From NCBI GenBank assembly GCA_036023115.1, contig JAYKKT010000040.1:2229501-2293500 (forward strand): a stretch of DNA of 64,000 bases. Direction: 5' to 3'. A program made the translations under genes and the position numbers. This stretch comes from Brasenia schreberi. Its lineage: Eukaryota > Streptophyta > Magnoliopsida > Nymphaeales > Cabombaceae. The stretch's first letter is position 1. Each line of letters begins with the position of its first letter. The notes under the pieces were generated by a model. The model did not search any database and was not told where the DNA came from. It saw only the letters and a list, made by a program, of their open reading frames with translations. Of this stretch, positions 1 through 12,100 are shown piece after piece.

Positions 1-533
1 AGGTTCTTCGGCCGAATTTGTCGACGAGCCCTGCCGATTTGCTGGGATATTCCCAGCCGGCAGGTTTTTCCGTCGATGGATCTCGCACAGCAGCCTCTTC
101 TCGCCTTTTTTGAAGCAATCATTTGCGAATTCCCATCGGTCGGGAACAATCTTACGAAATCCCTGAACAAATTGAAAGCCAGGACAGGAATCAGGAAAAA
201 GAGATTTCTGAAGATTATTAGAAAACAAAAACGTATCAGACGGTGAGAATACGATCTCTTAGGCATCGAACTTACGTAGGTATTCAGTTGCCGCACAAAG
301 CTAGAGAAGTTATTGTGCTTGAAGTATTTCGGCAAGAGATCGCGAGCGAACTCCGCCGGCCGCCACACGACAAACGTCGACCCATCGTCGTTCCACGAGA
401 TGATGTCGTCCACGGTCGGATCGTCGACGAGCTGGTACGTTTTCGTCAAGAAGGGCGTCGGTAGAGAACGGTGAGCATCTGCCCCGGTACTGCCGGCAGT
501 TGACTCTCCGGATTGCTCCACTGGAGGACCCAT
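1..533 (-). CDS. HSFB2: Class B2 heat-stress transcription factor (partial, C-terminus beyond left edge)
   Basis: Two exons are visible: 533-276 (86 codons) and 162-1 (54 codons, running off the window). The intron 275-163 has GT-AG ends. The ATG at 531-533 gives a short variable leader and then the Hsf DNA-binding domain from about residue 26. Readable pieces include [31 protein letters not shown] and, after the intron, [12 protein letters not shown]. The intron falls after VRQLNTY, which is the conserved intron site of plant Hsf DNA-binding domains. The GEKRLL..IHRRK stretch after the domain and the [11 protein letters not shown] start resemble HSFB2a/HSFB2b more than HSFB1. Class B factors bind heat-shock elements but lack the AHA activator motif and mostly act as repressors or co-regulators in the nucleus; this is family knowledge. 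The oligomerisation domain and the LFGV repressor motif are outside the window. The family call is very sure, the B2 subclass fairly sure. Confidence 0.93.
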   Translation of the reverse strand, partial: MGPPVEQSGESTAGSTGADAHRSLPTPFLTKTYQLVDDPTVDDIISWNDDGSTFVVWRPAEFARDLLPKYFKHNNFSSFVRQLNTYVSSMPKRSYSHRLIRFCFLIIFRNLFFLIPVLAFNLFRDFVRLFPTDGNSQMIASKKARRGCCARSIDGKTCRLGISQQIGRARRQIRPKN

Positions 534-1100
534 TGACTGCCCCGGAACTTAAGAAAACCTTCTTAGGCTGGATTTTGCTGGAATAACCTAGAAACCCCAG
601 TTACAAGTCTAGAATGTCCTCGAAGGATTGATCACCTAAAGTGCGGATCTTTCTGCTGCAAAACCATCAAATTATGAGAAAGAAAAGGAGATCCAGAGAT
701 CCGAAAAAAAAGAAGATCAATTTCAAAGTCGAAAGGTAGACGAGCGTCTTGTTCGTCTAATTCAAGCGGCTTCTTCCGAAGTTACAGTCGATAAGCTCAT
801 CGGAGACGGAATTCCACAGAAGATCGCTGCAAGAGATGGAACGAATTGGAAGGCGAACATGCACTGAGAGGGCGTTTTCTTTTCGAGATGGCACGCATCG
901 GATGAAGCGACGGCAGAGTCCTGTAGGGACGAAAAAGAGCAAAAAGGAAGGCAAAAAGGGTGGTGGCGTGGGCCACAACGCGTTCGAGAGAGAGAGAGAG
1001 AGAAACTCCCTCGTCCCCTTTCGAGAACCTTCCTCCGAAACCGGTTCGTTGCACGCGTTGTCTTCCCGATAAGGTTTCCTAAGAAGCAAACTCCTTTTGT
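534..1100 (-). promoter_or_regulatory. 5' flank / probable 5' UTR and promoter of HSFB2
   Basis: This is the sequence upstream of the HSFB2 ATG. Read on the minus strand it contains a CT-rich tract (complement of the GA run at 985-1004), typical of plant core promoters and leaders. A heat-shock element lies at 1020-1032. No TATA box could be placed with confidence. The open frames here (757-1182 on the minus strand and others) show no recognisable protein and look fortuitous. Confidence 0.45.
1020..1032. promoter_or_regulatory. Perfect three-unit heat-shock element (TTCnnGAAnnTTC)
   Basis: The 13 bases read TTCGAGAACCTTC, three alternating TTC/GAA units with exact 2-bp spacing, which is the consensus for trimeric Hsf binding. 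It lies about 490 bp upstream of the HSFB2 start codon. The placement suggests heat induction or auto-regulation, as known for class B Hsf genes. The motif is seen; the function is inferred. Confidence 0.6.
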
Positions 1101-2159
1101 CGCTTTGGTCTCTTCGATGGAGACTCGTTCTTGCTCTCGAATCGGACGATTCGATCATTCGTCGATCAACCCAAACTGCCATAGCGGGTTTGAGGGGGTA
1201 TCATTTCGTGTTTGGATTGTGCTCGTGTCGGTTAATTTTGTGGCTTGTCATGCGCAGCCTAACATTAACATGCTCCACTGATGGGCTTACTCATGGGCAA
1301 GGCGATGCGATGCGGGGCAGGTCGGTGTGGTGCCTCACCCCGGATCCGATGAAATCTAGATCCATACATGTGAACTAAATCTTGTGGAAACTCGTAACGT
1401 GGTGCCTTTTTGTGGAGGAGCTTGTGGCCCGAAACACAAAATCAACTAACAAGCATATAACCCAAAACACGAAATCACCAACCCTAAAATGCAATTTTGA
1501 TTGGATCTTAGATCAAACCAAGGGCACAGGATGTTTGTCATAGTTAATTTGATCCGAGCCGACTCACTCTCCTTGATTCAGTGAGTACGACCCGAGTCCA
1601 GATGGACCGCTCTTCCCAACGAAGAATGGTAGTCCAGAACGTTCATTCGGTGGAAAGTCGGGTTTCTGAAACAATGGGCCTTATATATAGGGGTTGTCGT
1701 ATATGGAGTTTCTTTCGCGGCCTAGCGCATTGATGATAAAGTTTGGAACTTGCGGATCCGCACCCGGTACCTCCAATTCGAAAGAAGATCTAGAAGGAAT
1801 CTAAAAGTAGTAGAACGGCCATTGTTGGACGAACCGATGCGTCCGAGTTCACATAAATCTTCTATTGATAACTCACGCAACAATTGACTATTAGGAATTA
1901 TGCACACATAGAGAGAGGGAGAGCATAGTCTCTGATTTTGCAGCCTTAGCAGCACCATGCACATGCTAATTCATGCTCAAATATAGTCAAAGATCTCTAT
2001 CGTTTAATTGATATAATTAATAATGGAGATTTCAATTTAAATTTTATTTAATATACAATATATTAAATATCAAATACGAAAATTGTAACGGTGTCTTTTA
2101 TTTTTAAATTTAAATCTTAACCATTGAACAATGTTAATCATAGGATGAAAGAGTTTGTG

Positions 2160-2193
<34 letters not shown>

Positions 2194-2397
2194 CAAAAAC
2201 ATTATATGGGAGCATGGTCTATGTGCATACTTTTTTATGCTTAAACTCACATAAACATTTCTATTGTTCAATCAATATAATGAACAGTGTAGAAAAGTGC
2301 AACAATACTTTTCATTTTTGAATTCAAATTTTTATCTTTGATCACGTTGTTTGAATGATGAAGATCTTTCGACAATATGAACATAAATGAACATGCA

Positions 2398-2435
<38 letters not shown>

Positions 2436-3482
2436 CAGTTAGCACTAGGACACCGTCAAATTGCTTCCAAGCTAATTATGGCAAGATCAGTTCAGTGTTT
2501 ACCGCAGCTGTACCAGCAAGACGTCTCTAGAAGTAGCTGGTCATTGTTTTTTGTTAAGCTAGCGCCAACGCACTTGCACCCCGGTAGTTGCTTTGATCCT
2601 TTTTAAAAAGCAAACTATGCTTCTGGAAGGGTGTGAAATTGTTTCAGTATTACGCCAACCCACCTGTTCTTGAACCGCCATTATTCTCTCTTCATAGGGG
2701 AGTGGAACTGCAATATTTTCTCTACCCGGTCAATGACTCCAGTTGATCGATGGTTGCTCAAGTAGATGAAGGCCCTCGCATGATTCTGTGGGGTCAAGGG
2801 ATTGTTTGATTACAAGGTCTGTGCCTGCAGAACTGGAACCAATGGAGACAAGAGCCAGAATGTGCATAGCTGGTAATACTATTTGGTCTAACGAAACCCC
2901 TTTTTGCAAATTGATGAATTTAGCCATAATCGAGTTGCTTAGTGTAATCTAACATCGTTTGAATCTTTGATCAAGGATTTCAAGTCACAAATATGACTTA
3001 GTGGGAGAGATGGTCTACTGTTCATTTGGTTTTGGGTTCGATACCATGGGCATCCGTGTCTCGCTTCGTCACCAGGAAAATATTTACACCCATTTTCCAG
3101 GTATGGTTCTTTCCATGGACCGAGAAGATTTGTTCGAATCAGATCCAATCATGCTTAGACCCAGAAAGTTCTTTGTAGATTTTTTATGAGGAAGAGGACG
3201 AAACTTTCGGGTCGTTTTCAGAACAAGACGCCCCAGTTTGCGGGTCCAGAAGCAAGAGAGAGAGTGGGGTCCACAAGTAGGCCCCACCTTGCGGATAAAG
3301 CGATGCCCTTTTCTAATTCCCGCCGCTTGATTCTATCTGTTTATGTTACGAAAAGGCCCTAATTTTATTTTTGGGGGACATTGTTGAACCTCCTCGCGTT
3401 GAACGGGTCGGATTGGTGTGGGTTAAGAAATGAACCCTATGTAGAACATGTCAAAACGAAAACCGAAAACCAGCACCCACAG
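1101..3482. other. Intergenic spacer, no gene recognised
   Basis: AT-rich spacer without a coding frame that resembles a protein. It holds a (CA)n(TA)n microsatellite at about 2160-2193 and a (CT)16 run at 2401-2432. Degenerate repeat text of the 'aacacgaaatcac' type at 1430-1490 also recurs near 3900, 13120 and 40500 and probably belongs to an old dispersed repeat. Confidence 0.5.
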
Positions 3483-3605
3483 CGTTAGATCACCGGTGGC
3501 TCTCCGAGGCCCGCTCTCAGGTGGCGAGTTCGATTCTTGGGGTTTCATGTGTGTGTGTGTGTGTGCGTGTGTTAGGCTTGGAGCTCTCACAGTAACAAAA
3601 AAATG
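3483..3605 (+). mobile_element. tRNA-derived SINE copy (diverged)
   Basis: It starts with an AGCGTTAG box A-like head and has a box B-like GAGTTCGATTC, then the CATGTGTGTG stretch, GTTAGGCTTGG and AGTAACAAAAAAA. The same order is seen in the cleaner copies at 46363-46489 and 38600-38717. The GT run is expanded. The family assignment rests on similarity within the window. Confidence 0.6.
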
Positions 3606-3924
3606 AAAGACCCGAGAGCCAAGTATTCTCCAATGCTAAGTGGGTTCATGGATTCTAGGTTGCCACTGTCCTCAATCTTTGCTGCTTAGACAATGCGCGT
3701 TTCAGACTCGAGCCCGGATTGAGCTTTGATCAGAGCTGGAGTTATATTCGAGTAACTCGAGCTAATTGGGTCATTCAACTTCATTAAGCTCGACACAGTC
3801 AAGCTCGGCTTGATTTATTCTTGATGTGTCCTGGTCGGTCTACCTTTTTTTTGTGAAATCTGGTTGGTCTACTTTGGATGTAGACACATGAACACAACAC
3901 GAAACACGAAATCACCTCGCTTAA

Positions 3925-4014
3925 TGCATACACCCACACATGCACCCTCTGGGAGTCAAACTCCCCACCAGCAGCAACAGTGCTAGAGCACCCTGCCGTT
4001 GAACTAACACTCTC
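3925..4014 (-). mobile_element. tRNA-derived SINE copy (minus orientation, tail degraded)
   Basis: Minus-strand order: GAGTGTTAG head, CAACGGCAGGGTGCTCT, GCTGCTGGTGGGGAGTTTGA and GGTGCATGTGTGGGTG. It matches the head and body of the 46363-46489 copy. The usual GGCCTCCTCTTGTAAC tail is not clearly readable. Confidence 0.6.
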
Positions 4015-5008
4015 GATGCAGTTGCAAGCAGATTTAGTAAACGATCCAAACAATCCGTGTTCATTCTCAGCTCATTTTCTTTGCAAACAACTCAAACTAA
4101 TGGCTCGTTATACTTTTATTACCCGAGCAAAACTTCTTTAAATGCTCTAAATAAATCATCCTTCATTTTCCTAAACCCTTTTCTCATGAAAAACAAAAAT
4201 TAGTATACCTCAGTGCAATTACATTGAGGGCATGGTTCAGGTAAAAATATTAAAATTGTCGTTCCCGGAGCCTTCATGAGCTGAACCGAGCCGAACATTT
4301 AATTTTGATGTTTAGCTCATATGGTTTACCTAACGGGACATACGTGAGCCAATGATGAAGCTAATCGAGCCAAACCATGAACAGCTTGGTTCACTTATTA
4401 CCAGGCTTAGTTGCAAGAGTGCTCATTCAGATTTCAGTTAGCAGTTCGCCGGCAGCCACCGGGGATGGCAATTTCATGATTCAAGTCACGTTTGTGTCGT
4501 GTTATTTCGTGTTCGTGTCAAACAAAAGGTCAACGAGAATATAAGCCTATCTATTGTGTCATTTTAGGTCTTTTCCTTGTAGGGTTCTCGTGCCATGTCT
4601 TGTGCGCAGACATGAGTTCTTTGCTGGCGGGTTGGTGTCCTGCTGCCCCACGGACTTCCTGCTGTATTCCCAGATCGTCTTTTGCGTTCTCCTTCCCGTC
4701 GATAAGAGTGGAGATTACTAGGACTGGTAAATCATTTTTAAGTTTTTTTTTTTAAAGAAAGCCATTTTTAGTTTTGTGAAGATATATAATATTATGTATA
4801 TGTGTGTGTGAGAGAGAGAGAGAGATTGGATACTCCTCACCTCTTATGACACACACTCATGCTTATCCTTTTTAAGGACACGTTATCATTAAAAAATTAT
4901 AAGAGTATTAAAAAAAGAGAAATGGCACCCTTATCACATTCCTTCGAAAGATAAAAGTGAGTATGCAAGGTTAGTGTAGACATTATTCAGTCATCAATAT
5001 ATACATAC

Positions 5009-5050
<42 letters not shown>

Positions 5051-5699
5051 ATAAAGAGAAATTTGAATTATGTATTTACTTGCACATGTTTACCCTTTAC
5101 TTTTGAAAGAGTATCATTTAGAAAGTTAAAAACATGTCAAAAATATAAATGATACTCTTATTACGCTCATGACCTCTAAAGTAAAGAGCAGGATATGTAT
5201 ATTTGAAATTTTTTTTATCTTATTTGAATCCATTTGATAATCTTTTAGAAAGCCGATGAGATTCAAAAACGAAATTTAACTACAGGACTCTAACAACTAA
5301 AGGAGCTAAAAGTTTCCTATCTAGCTATTTGAGAAACTTCTCACAAAAAAATGTATTTATATTAAATATTTAAGAGGACCATGAAAATGACTGAAACCTG
5401 AAGGTTTGACATGCTATGCACAAAGCATATGCAACCCATAACTAGGAAGAAGCCTTATCTCATAAAGAGCATATTCAAGTCCTTCCCCGATTGAAAAAGA
5501 GAGAAAAAACTTCTCCCTCCTTCGAAATTCAGGCCAGTTTTAGCTATTTCAAAAGTTTGTTTAGCCTTTAATGGATTTGCATCACTGCCTTTCTCCAATA
5601 CCATGAGTTCATAAGTCTACTGTGGCAACCCAAGCCATCGTTAACAAAGCAGTATAGACTTAAACTCTGGAACTACTGTTGTGGCAATAAAGAATGCAG
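4015..5699. other. Intergenic spacer, microsatellites only
   Basis: No gene is recognised. It contains a (GA)n run near 4809-4826 and a compound (TA)n(GT)n microsatellite at about 4997-5052. The text around 4480-4600 (gtgtcgtgttatttcgtgttc) belongs to the same old dispersed repeat as 3890-3915 in opposite orientation. Confidence 0.45.
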
Positions 5700-5972
5700 T
5701 TGATTAGTAAAATTTGTCAATAGAAAATAGAAAAAATTATTTAAGATGGTTTAAATATTTAGAAAGACGATCCAACAAAGTTATGATAAAAAGATAGTGA
5801 AAATGTAAAAAGACATAAAAAAAAATATTATAAAAAGTATTGGAAGAAAGCAATAAATAATGATCTAGTTTATATTGAGTTAATCATTAGCATGGTAGAG
5901 GAGCTCTATAAAAACAAAAAAATTATATAGCCGATCCATCAGTATGAGAAAAGGTAGTTATTGTTGTTGTGT
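5700..5972 (+). mobile_element. 5'-truncated RTE-type LINE fragment, plus strand
   Basis: One frame near 5740 reads LRWFKYLERRSN, matching the 'LRWFGHVQRRP' segment near the C-terminus of plant RTE ORF proteins. Further on YIADPSV is followed by a GTTATTGTTGTTG tail; in RTE elements a 'HVADP' C-terminus is followed by a TTG-repeat 3' end. Many lesions make it non-functional. The orientation is opposite to the full-length copy at 47254-50440. Confidence 0.55.
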
Positions 5973-6339
5973 AAATAGACAAAAAAAATTATATCTTCAA
6001 TTTTTTGTTCTCCAATATTCTTCGCAAATATTTCCTAAAAAAATATGTTCTATTTCTTCAATTTGTTCATATTTCCAAGTTCATTGTCATGGTAGCATCA
6101 TCGAGATTACTTAATTAAAGGGTTGGTTCAAAGAAGGATCGTTTGAAACCCCTTAAAGTTTTCTTCTACCATGAAAGGGAGGAACATAACGTTTGGTCGT
6201 CTTGCTTCTTAGGACGAGCATCATGCCCAACCCAAGAAATGCTACAATATGAGGTTGATTTGCACCCCATTCAAACCAATGTGTGAAAATTTTTGCTTCC
6301 CTTCTTATTCAGAATTTTGCAGAAAGAAGGTCCTTAGTA

Positions 6340-6440
6340 CAACAATAACAAGAAACAACAATTAAGAATGTTCTCATACTAGACGGAGTCGGCTACCTGA
6401 ATTCTTTATTTCCATAGAGTTTGATAGGATCACCCTTACA
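6340..6440 (-). mobile_element. RTE LINE 3'-end fragment
   Basis: The plus strand reads ACAATTAAGAATG...CATACTAGACGGAGTCGGCTACCTGAATTCTTTATTTCCA (shown in part), the reverse complement of the 3' end of the RTE at 47254. The CAACAATAACAAGAAACAACAA repeat upstream is the complement of a TTG-rich tail. Confidence 0.6.
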
Positions 6441-9135
6441 TGACACAGTGTCAAGCTTAGATAAATGAAGGAGGTTGTATTAGACTTTCAACAACCAGTA
6501 TAAAATTTTATTGGATTTATTTATCATGGATTTGAAAAGTTTGTCGCACATGTAAAAAATATATAATTAAAATGAAAAGGATGAACATTAGTTGATTTGG
6601 ACATTTGAAAAGTGGGAAAATATAGGTTGAGAAATCTGCTTGTTCATCACTTTAAAAAGAGGAATGCCTCAAACACCGAAAGGAAAACACAAAATATAAT
6701 CTTGTTCTTTGAATTTAAATGCTAATATGGTACAAGGTTGAGAATAATGACTATCAAAAACTCTTGTTGAGAATAATGGTGATCAAGAACTCATGTAGCT
6801 AAACCCATTCACTTGGTGAGAAAGTTTGGATTTTTTGTTTTGACTTAAGTTTTCGAAATTTCAGCCGGGTCTCTATCTTGCCCATCCAACTTTTCTTTTT
6901 TTATATAATCGAGAGATTAGATATGACTGGCTTGAACCGGCCCAATTGGTCCTGGAATCGGGTTCCTCCAGTTCCATTACAATTTTTAGAAACCATCCGG
7001 AAACTGAAAGCTGAACTGGTGGTTCCATCCTAAATATATTTTCTAGATCCCCAACTGCTTGATATCATTAGGGTGGTTGCCGATATGTAAAAGGGAGTGT
7101 AAGCAAAGGTGTTGACTACCATCAAAGGGCCGTCGGCCGGAGGGATTAAACGGGCCTCCATCGCTAGATCCAAATGAACATTTGCTAAACTAAGCCTCCA
7201 AGAGGCTGAAAATGATCAAGTGCATTTCATTTGGAGTATATTTTCTAGTGCATATGCGAAAGCAGTGCCGGGGTGAGGGTCCTATCCTCGGAGTTTTTGT
7301 GAGTTGGTTCAATCCCCTTTCTTAGTTAGAAATGAAAATTAAAGATCTCAAATTGTAATGGATGTGCATGGACCTTGGTTGATGATAGCTTGTCCTGCTG
7401 CTGCTTTAAAACTTGTATTTGGAGGAAGGGATAACTCGTAAAGGGTGAGTTCGCCAATGAAGGTTCAATTCAATGAAAGGCTTTAACAAACGCTTTGGTG
7501 ATTGTGGGTGAAGTGGAGAAAAATCTTGTCATGGAGAAGAGGACCACAAAAGCAAATAAGAGGAGGACATTTGGGGCCCCACAAAATTCAAGAGATGATC
7601 AAGTGGGGCCTACTCATTCTCCCCATCTTGTAATTCTATTTTTTGAGTAATTACTTAACATAAACCCTCATTAAATATTTTCTCTCATCCAATATATGCA
7701 GGTTCTGCCTCAAGGGTTAAATGATGCAGGCACTGGGCGTTGAGGTGCATCAAAGAACTCCAACTAGGTCCGTCGCATAGGTTTCGAGCCGTGGTTGCTA
7801 GTTCTATTTATATTAGTAATCAGCTGAACTGGAGAATGTTTAAATTTGTCTTATGATGATATATTGGTTTTTGAATTTTCCTGGATTCATATCTCTAAAT
7901 TAGAAAAATGGGATGGTGATAGTGATAATTAATCTTAGAAATATAACAATACGAATGGACTGTGTCATCAAAAGCCTCATGGTTCAAACTACAATATTAT
8001 CTTATTCTTTTATGATTTTTCCTTTTGTACAATGGAGAGGCCATAGCCAAACTAGGTATCGAACTCATGATCAACGTGTGCGAGTCAATCTCCTAGGTAG
8101 ATGAGTCATTGCTGGTTGTGCTATTATTTTATGATGGTTTTGCAATAATGAATGTGTTGCTTTAGTTGTAGAATCTATAGATCTAAAGTGGGGACTTTTC
8201 TAAAGTAAGAATAAAGGAAGAAGGATCCTCTTTATGATGACACAATGTGGATTTCTCCACCAATTGTTAAAATTCATTTATATACTAAACCATTTGAGGT
8301 GAAGGTGGACATGGTATGGCTTGGCAAAGATCATTAAAATGACATTTTTAAAGCTTTACTTAAGTCATGCAGCTGGCTAATTATATTAAGGTATTTAAGG
8401 TAGATGAAGCACCATTCGAGGTAAATAAAAGATCATCTTGTTTAAGGTGCTTAAGGAAACCTCTCTATCAACTAAGTGATGCTTGGGTAATGAAGGGATA
8501 ATGAGTCATTTAATAGCATACTATTTTTTATTTTTGAAAGGTAAGTGGGTTAAGCATACCCCTACTAAGTGTACTCATCACAAAAATTATGCATACATCA
8601 TCATACAAACACGAGGAACTAATTAGGAGATTATCCTTTCAAGATTTCTCCATTGTTAGCTAATTTCGAATAGTTACAAAATTAGATATGCATATGCTTC
8701 ATTTAATTGCAAACCCGGCATAGTAGAAGACTAAACTTTTGCTAGCAGCAACTAGCTTGTTCTTTACATAACGAGCCAAGCAAGGAAAAGGGGTGGCTCA
8801 GTTCCTTTAGATAGTTTACCGAGACTAATTTGAAGTAGTTTAGGCTTGATGATAAATGACTAAGAGAAGAGAAGGTTTTCAACTCAATTAAGCAAAATCG
8901 CAACATCAGAGAGGGAGGAGCCTAAACGGAGTTCCAGGAGAGAAAACGGCAGTAATCGTAAATTGTTTAAAGGTGAGTGGTTTGATGAAACTTTCCTAAA
9001 AGATTACATTTAAAAGATGAAGATATCGCCGAGGAATTGGAGCGAGGAATCGCCGATGGATTGAACCTCATCCGTTTGCGGGCAGCCGAGGGCGAGCGTG
9101 ACTTAAGAGCAGAGAGGAAGCCTTGGACGAGGACG
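6441..9135. other. Intergenic spacer before cpFtsY
   Basis: No gene is recognised. A tRNA-SINE-like piece of a second type lies near 7975-8115 on the minus strand (complement of 'tatcgaactcatgatcaac...gagtcaatctcctaggtagatgagtc'), similar in layout to 37738-37822 and 53208-53300. The last 200 bp are the 5' flank of cpFtsY. The frame upstream of 9136 stays open to 9037 but has no in-frame ATG there. Confidence 0.4.
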
Positions 9136-12100
9136 ATGGCGTGCATCCATCCGGCGACGTCCTCACTGAGCTCCGGCTGGTACGTGCGTCGGAGTACTCT
9201 CCGACCTCCGATCGTCCACCATATTCCTCCCGCAAACCTTCCCTGGATGTCCTATGTGCCTTCTTCCCGGCGAATCGATGGCTTCAGATGTTCCGCCTCG
9301 GCCGGGGCGGGGTTCTTCACTAAACTCGGCCGTTTGATCAAGGAGAAGGCGAAGAAAGACGTCGAAAAGATCTTCAACGGCTTCTCGAAGACCAGAGACA
9401 ATCTTGCCGTCATCGACGAGCTCCTCCTTTACTGGAATCTCGCCGACACCGATCGCGTGCTTGATGAGCTCGAAGAGGTTCCGTTTCTCTTCTACGACTA
9501 GGTTTGGGGTTGGAGTAGTCAAGTTAGAGTCTTCAGTCTTACTTTTGTTCCTTTTCGCGGTTTTCCAAGTGTTGTCAATTCGCTTGATCATATCTAGATG
9601 GAATTTTAGGCGTTGCTGGTTTCTGATTTCGGGCCGAGAATCTCGATAAAAATTGTTGACGGTCTGCGGAAGGACATATTGGCGGGGAAGCTTAAGACGG
9701 GAAGCGAGATTAAGGTATAGCGAGTGCTATTGGCGATCCTCTTTGAGGTATAGGAATAGCAATTCGTAATCTTGATTCAGTAGAAGTATAGAAGCTGCAT
9801 TTCACAATCTTGAGCAAGTTTGAAGTGTAGAAATTGCTGTTCAGAATGATCTGTGAGATGAGATATAAAAACAGTTGACAGTTTCACCTACGTGTAGTGA
9901 AATTGCAGTTCACTATCTCGCATGAGTTAAAGTTTAGACTTGCAATTGTTGTTGTTAGGTTTCTCTGAAGAAGAGTGTGCTTGATTTGTTGACAAGCAAG
10001 GGAAATAAGACAGATCTCCAATTAGGGTTCAGGTATGTTTCTTCGTGGATATATTTGGTATCTAGAGATCATGATTCAATTTATTCTTTTTGCTTGTTAA
10101 ATTTGTAGGCGGCCAAGTGTGATTATGGTTGTTGGGGTCAATGGAGGGGGGAAGACCACATCTCTAGGTATGATGTTGAGGCGCTTTTAGCATTTACTAT
10201 TGGTTTCATAAATTTGAATTTCATCACTAATTTTAGTTATTTGGTCTTGCAGGGAAGCTTGCTCACAGACTAAGGAAGGAAGGTGTAAAGGTAAAAGGGC
10301 GTTCGTTTCATTCTCATCTTCTGAACTCTCATGATTTCACTGATGCTTTAATGCCAATTCTTAGATTTGAAATATGCTTCAACATCAAGTCATTGTATTT
10401 TTGCAACAAAAGGCATGTATGAATAATGGAATGGGTGAATGTGGTGTTAACACAGCCAATCTGGAGTAAAGAACTATACTAGACTCGGCCATATCATGCT
10501 ATGTTCTAGTCCTTTCTATGTATCATACCAGATGTGCTGTGGCATTGATCGGATCATTTTCCTTTTGTTGTTTCTATCTCCTTTTTACATATTTGATTTG
10601 CTAATTGCTATTTTTTTTAACACAAACTGGTCTAGGTACATAGGTGCCGGTGACACATGTTACACTGAACAATGCTCTATGAGCGGATATCACTACCTGC
10701 TTCATATTTTTGAATTGTTGATCTATCTAAATAAGTGTATGTCGTTGCTTCTACTTTCTTGCTTAGAATCATCAAAACTTATCAGTTGGTTAGTATTATG
10801 TGTATCAGAAACGTGGATTTTGGATCCACCATGCACAAGGTTCAATTAGTTCCTGAAATTTTATCAGTTGGTTGGTAATGTACATTGGATTTTTTCCCCG
10901 TTTTGCTTCTTGCAATTGCTATGGTGTAAGGCATTATATGTTGTCATGTATGCCCAAAAGGTGTCAAAATAAACCTGGATGAATTTGAATGTGCTCAAAG
11001 TTTGAAGTGATCATTCAATCATCCAGATTATTGATTATGAATCACATTCTCTTTTAGGTGCTAATGGCAGCAGGTGACACATTTCGAGCTGCTGCAAGTG
11101 AGCAACTAGAAGTGTGGGCTGAAAGAACGAGATCAGAGATAGTCATGGGTGAAGGCGAGAAGGTCAAAGCATCCTCTGGTATGCACCGAATGATCGTGAA
11201 ATGCTTCACTGGCTCTTATTTGAGAACTTTGAACTATAGTCTCTATGTGAAAAAAGTACCACTGATGAACTGGTTACTGAATAGTTCTGTCTCAGGCTGT
11301 CAAGAAAGGGAAGGAAGAAGGTTATGATGTCGTGTTATGTGACACATCAGGACGTATGTGAAACTAGTTTTAGTGCTTCTCTCTCCCTCATTCGAATCTT
11401 TCTGGATCAGAGTTGTTCATGGATTGAAGGAATTGAATTTCAGGTCTTCACACCAACTATAGCCTAATGGAAGACTTGATATCTTGCAAGAAAGCTGTTT
11501 CCAAAGTCATCTCTGGTGCACCAAATGTATGTTTTTGGGCAATGTTTCGTTCAACTTTTCAAGTTTATTCAAATACATTAGGAGGAACAAAATCAGTAGA
11601 GGGTTTACATGCATGTGAAACTATTTGATGCTACACATTGACATCTGCAATAGCAGCATCTAATATGTTGATTGTCATTTCACAAGCGGCTTGATGCAAT
11701 CAGCCACCTCATTGTACCTGTTTAATCTGGACATATTTTTAAACTGCAATGAATTGGGTTTCAAGGTCCTTGATTCCTTCATCAGAGGTGCCTGGCATGG
11801 AAGTGTACCGTCTTCCAACCACTTCTAGTTCAGAACTCCTATTGGGGGACTGGGTGCTGCAGGGACTAGATTTGGGTTCATCGAGTTCCTTCAATGGCCA
11901 AATAACCATTGTCATGTTACATATTTTCTATGTACTTTCCTTTTTAATCTTGAAGTCTTGGTTTTCTGCACTTTATTTGGAACTATATCACAACAAAGTT
12001 GGTTTTGCTGCAATTTTGTGTTAACCTCATTTAAAATCATTGTAGGAGATTTTGCTCGTTTTGGATGGGACTACAGGTCTAAATATGCTACCTCAAGCAA

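Noticed and set aside
757..1182. 141-codon minus-strand frame upstream of HSFB2
   Set aside because: It crosses the GA/CT tract and the 5' flank of HSFB2; low-complexity Ser/Leu/Phe/Arg content, no domain.
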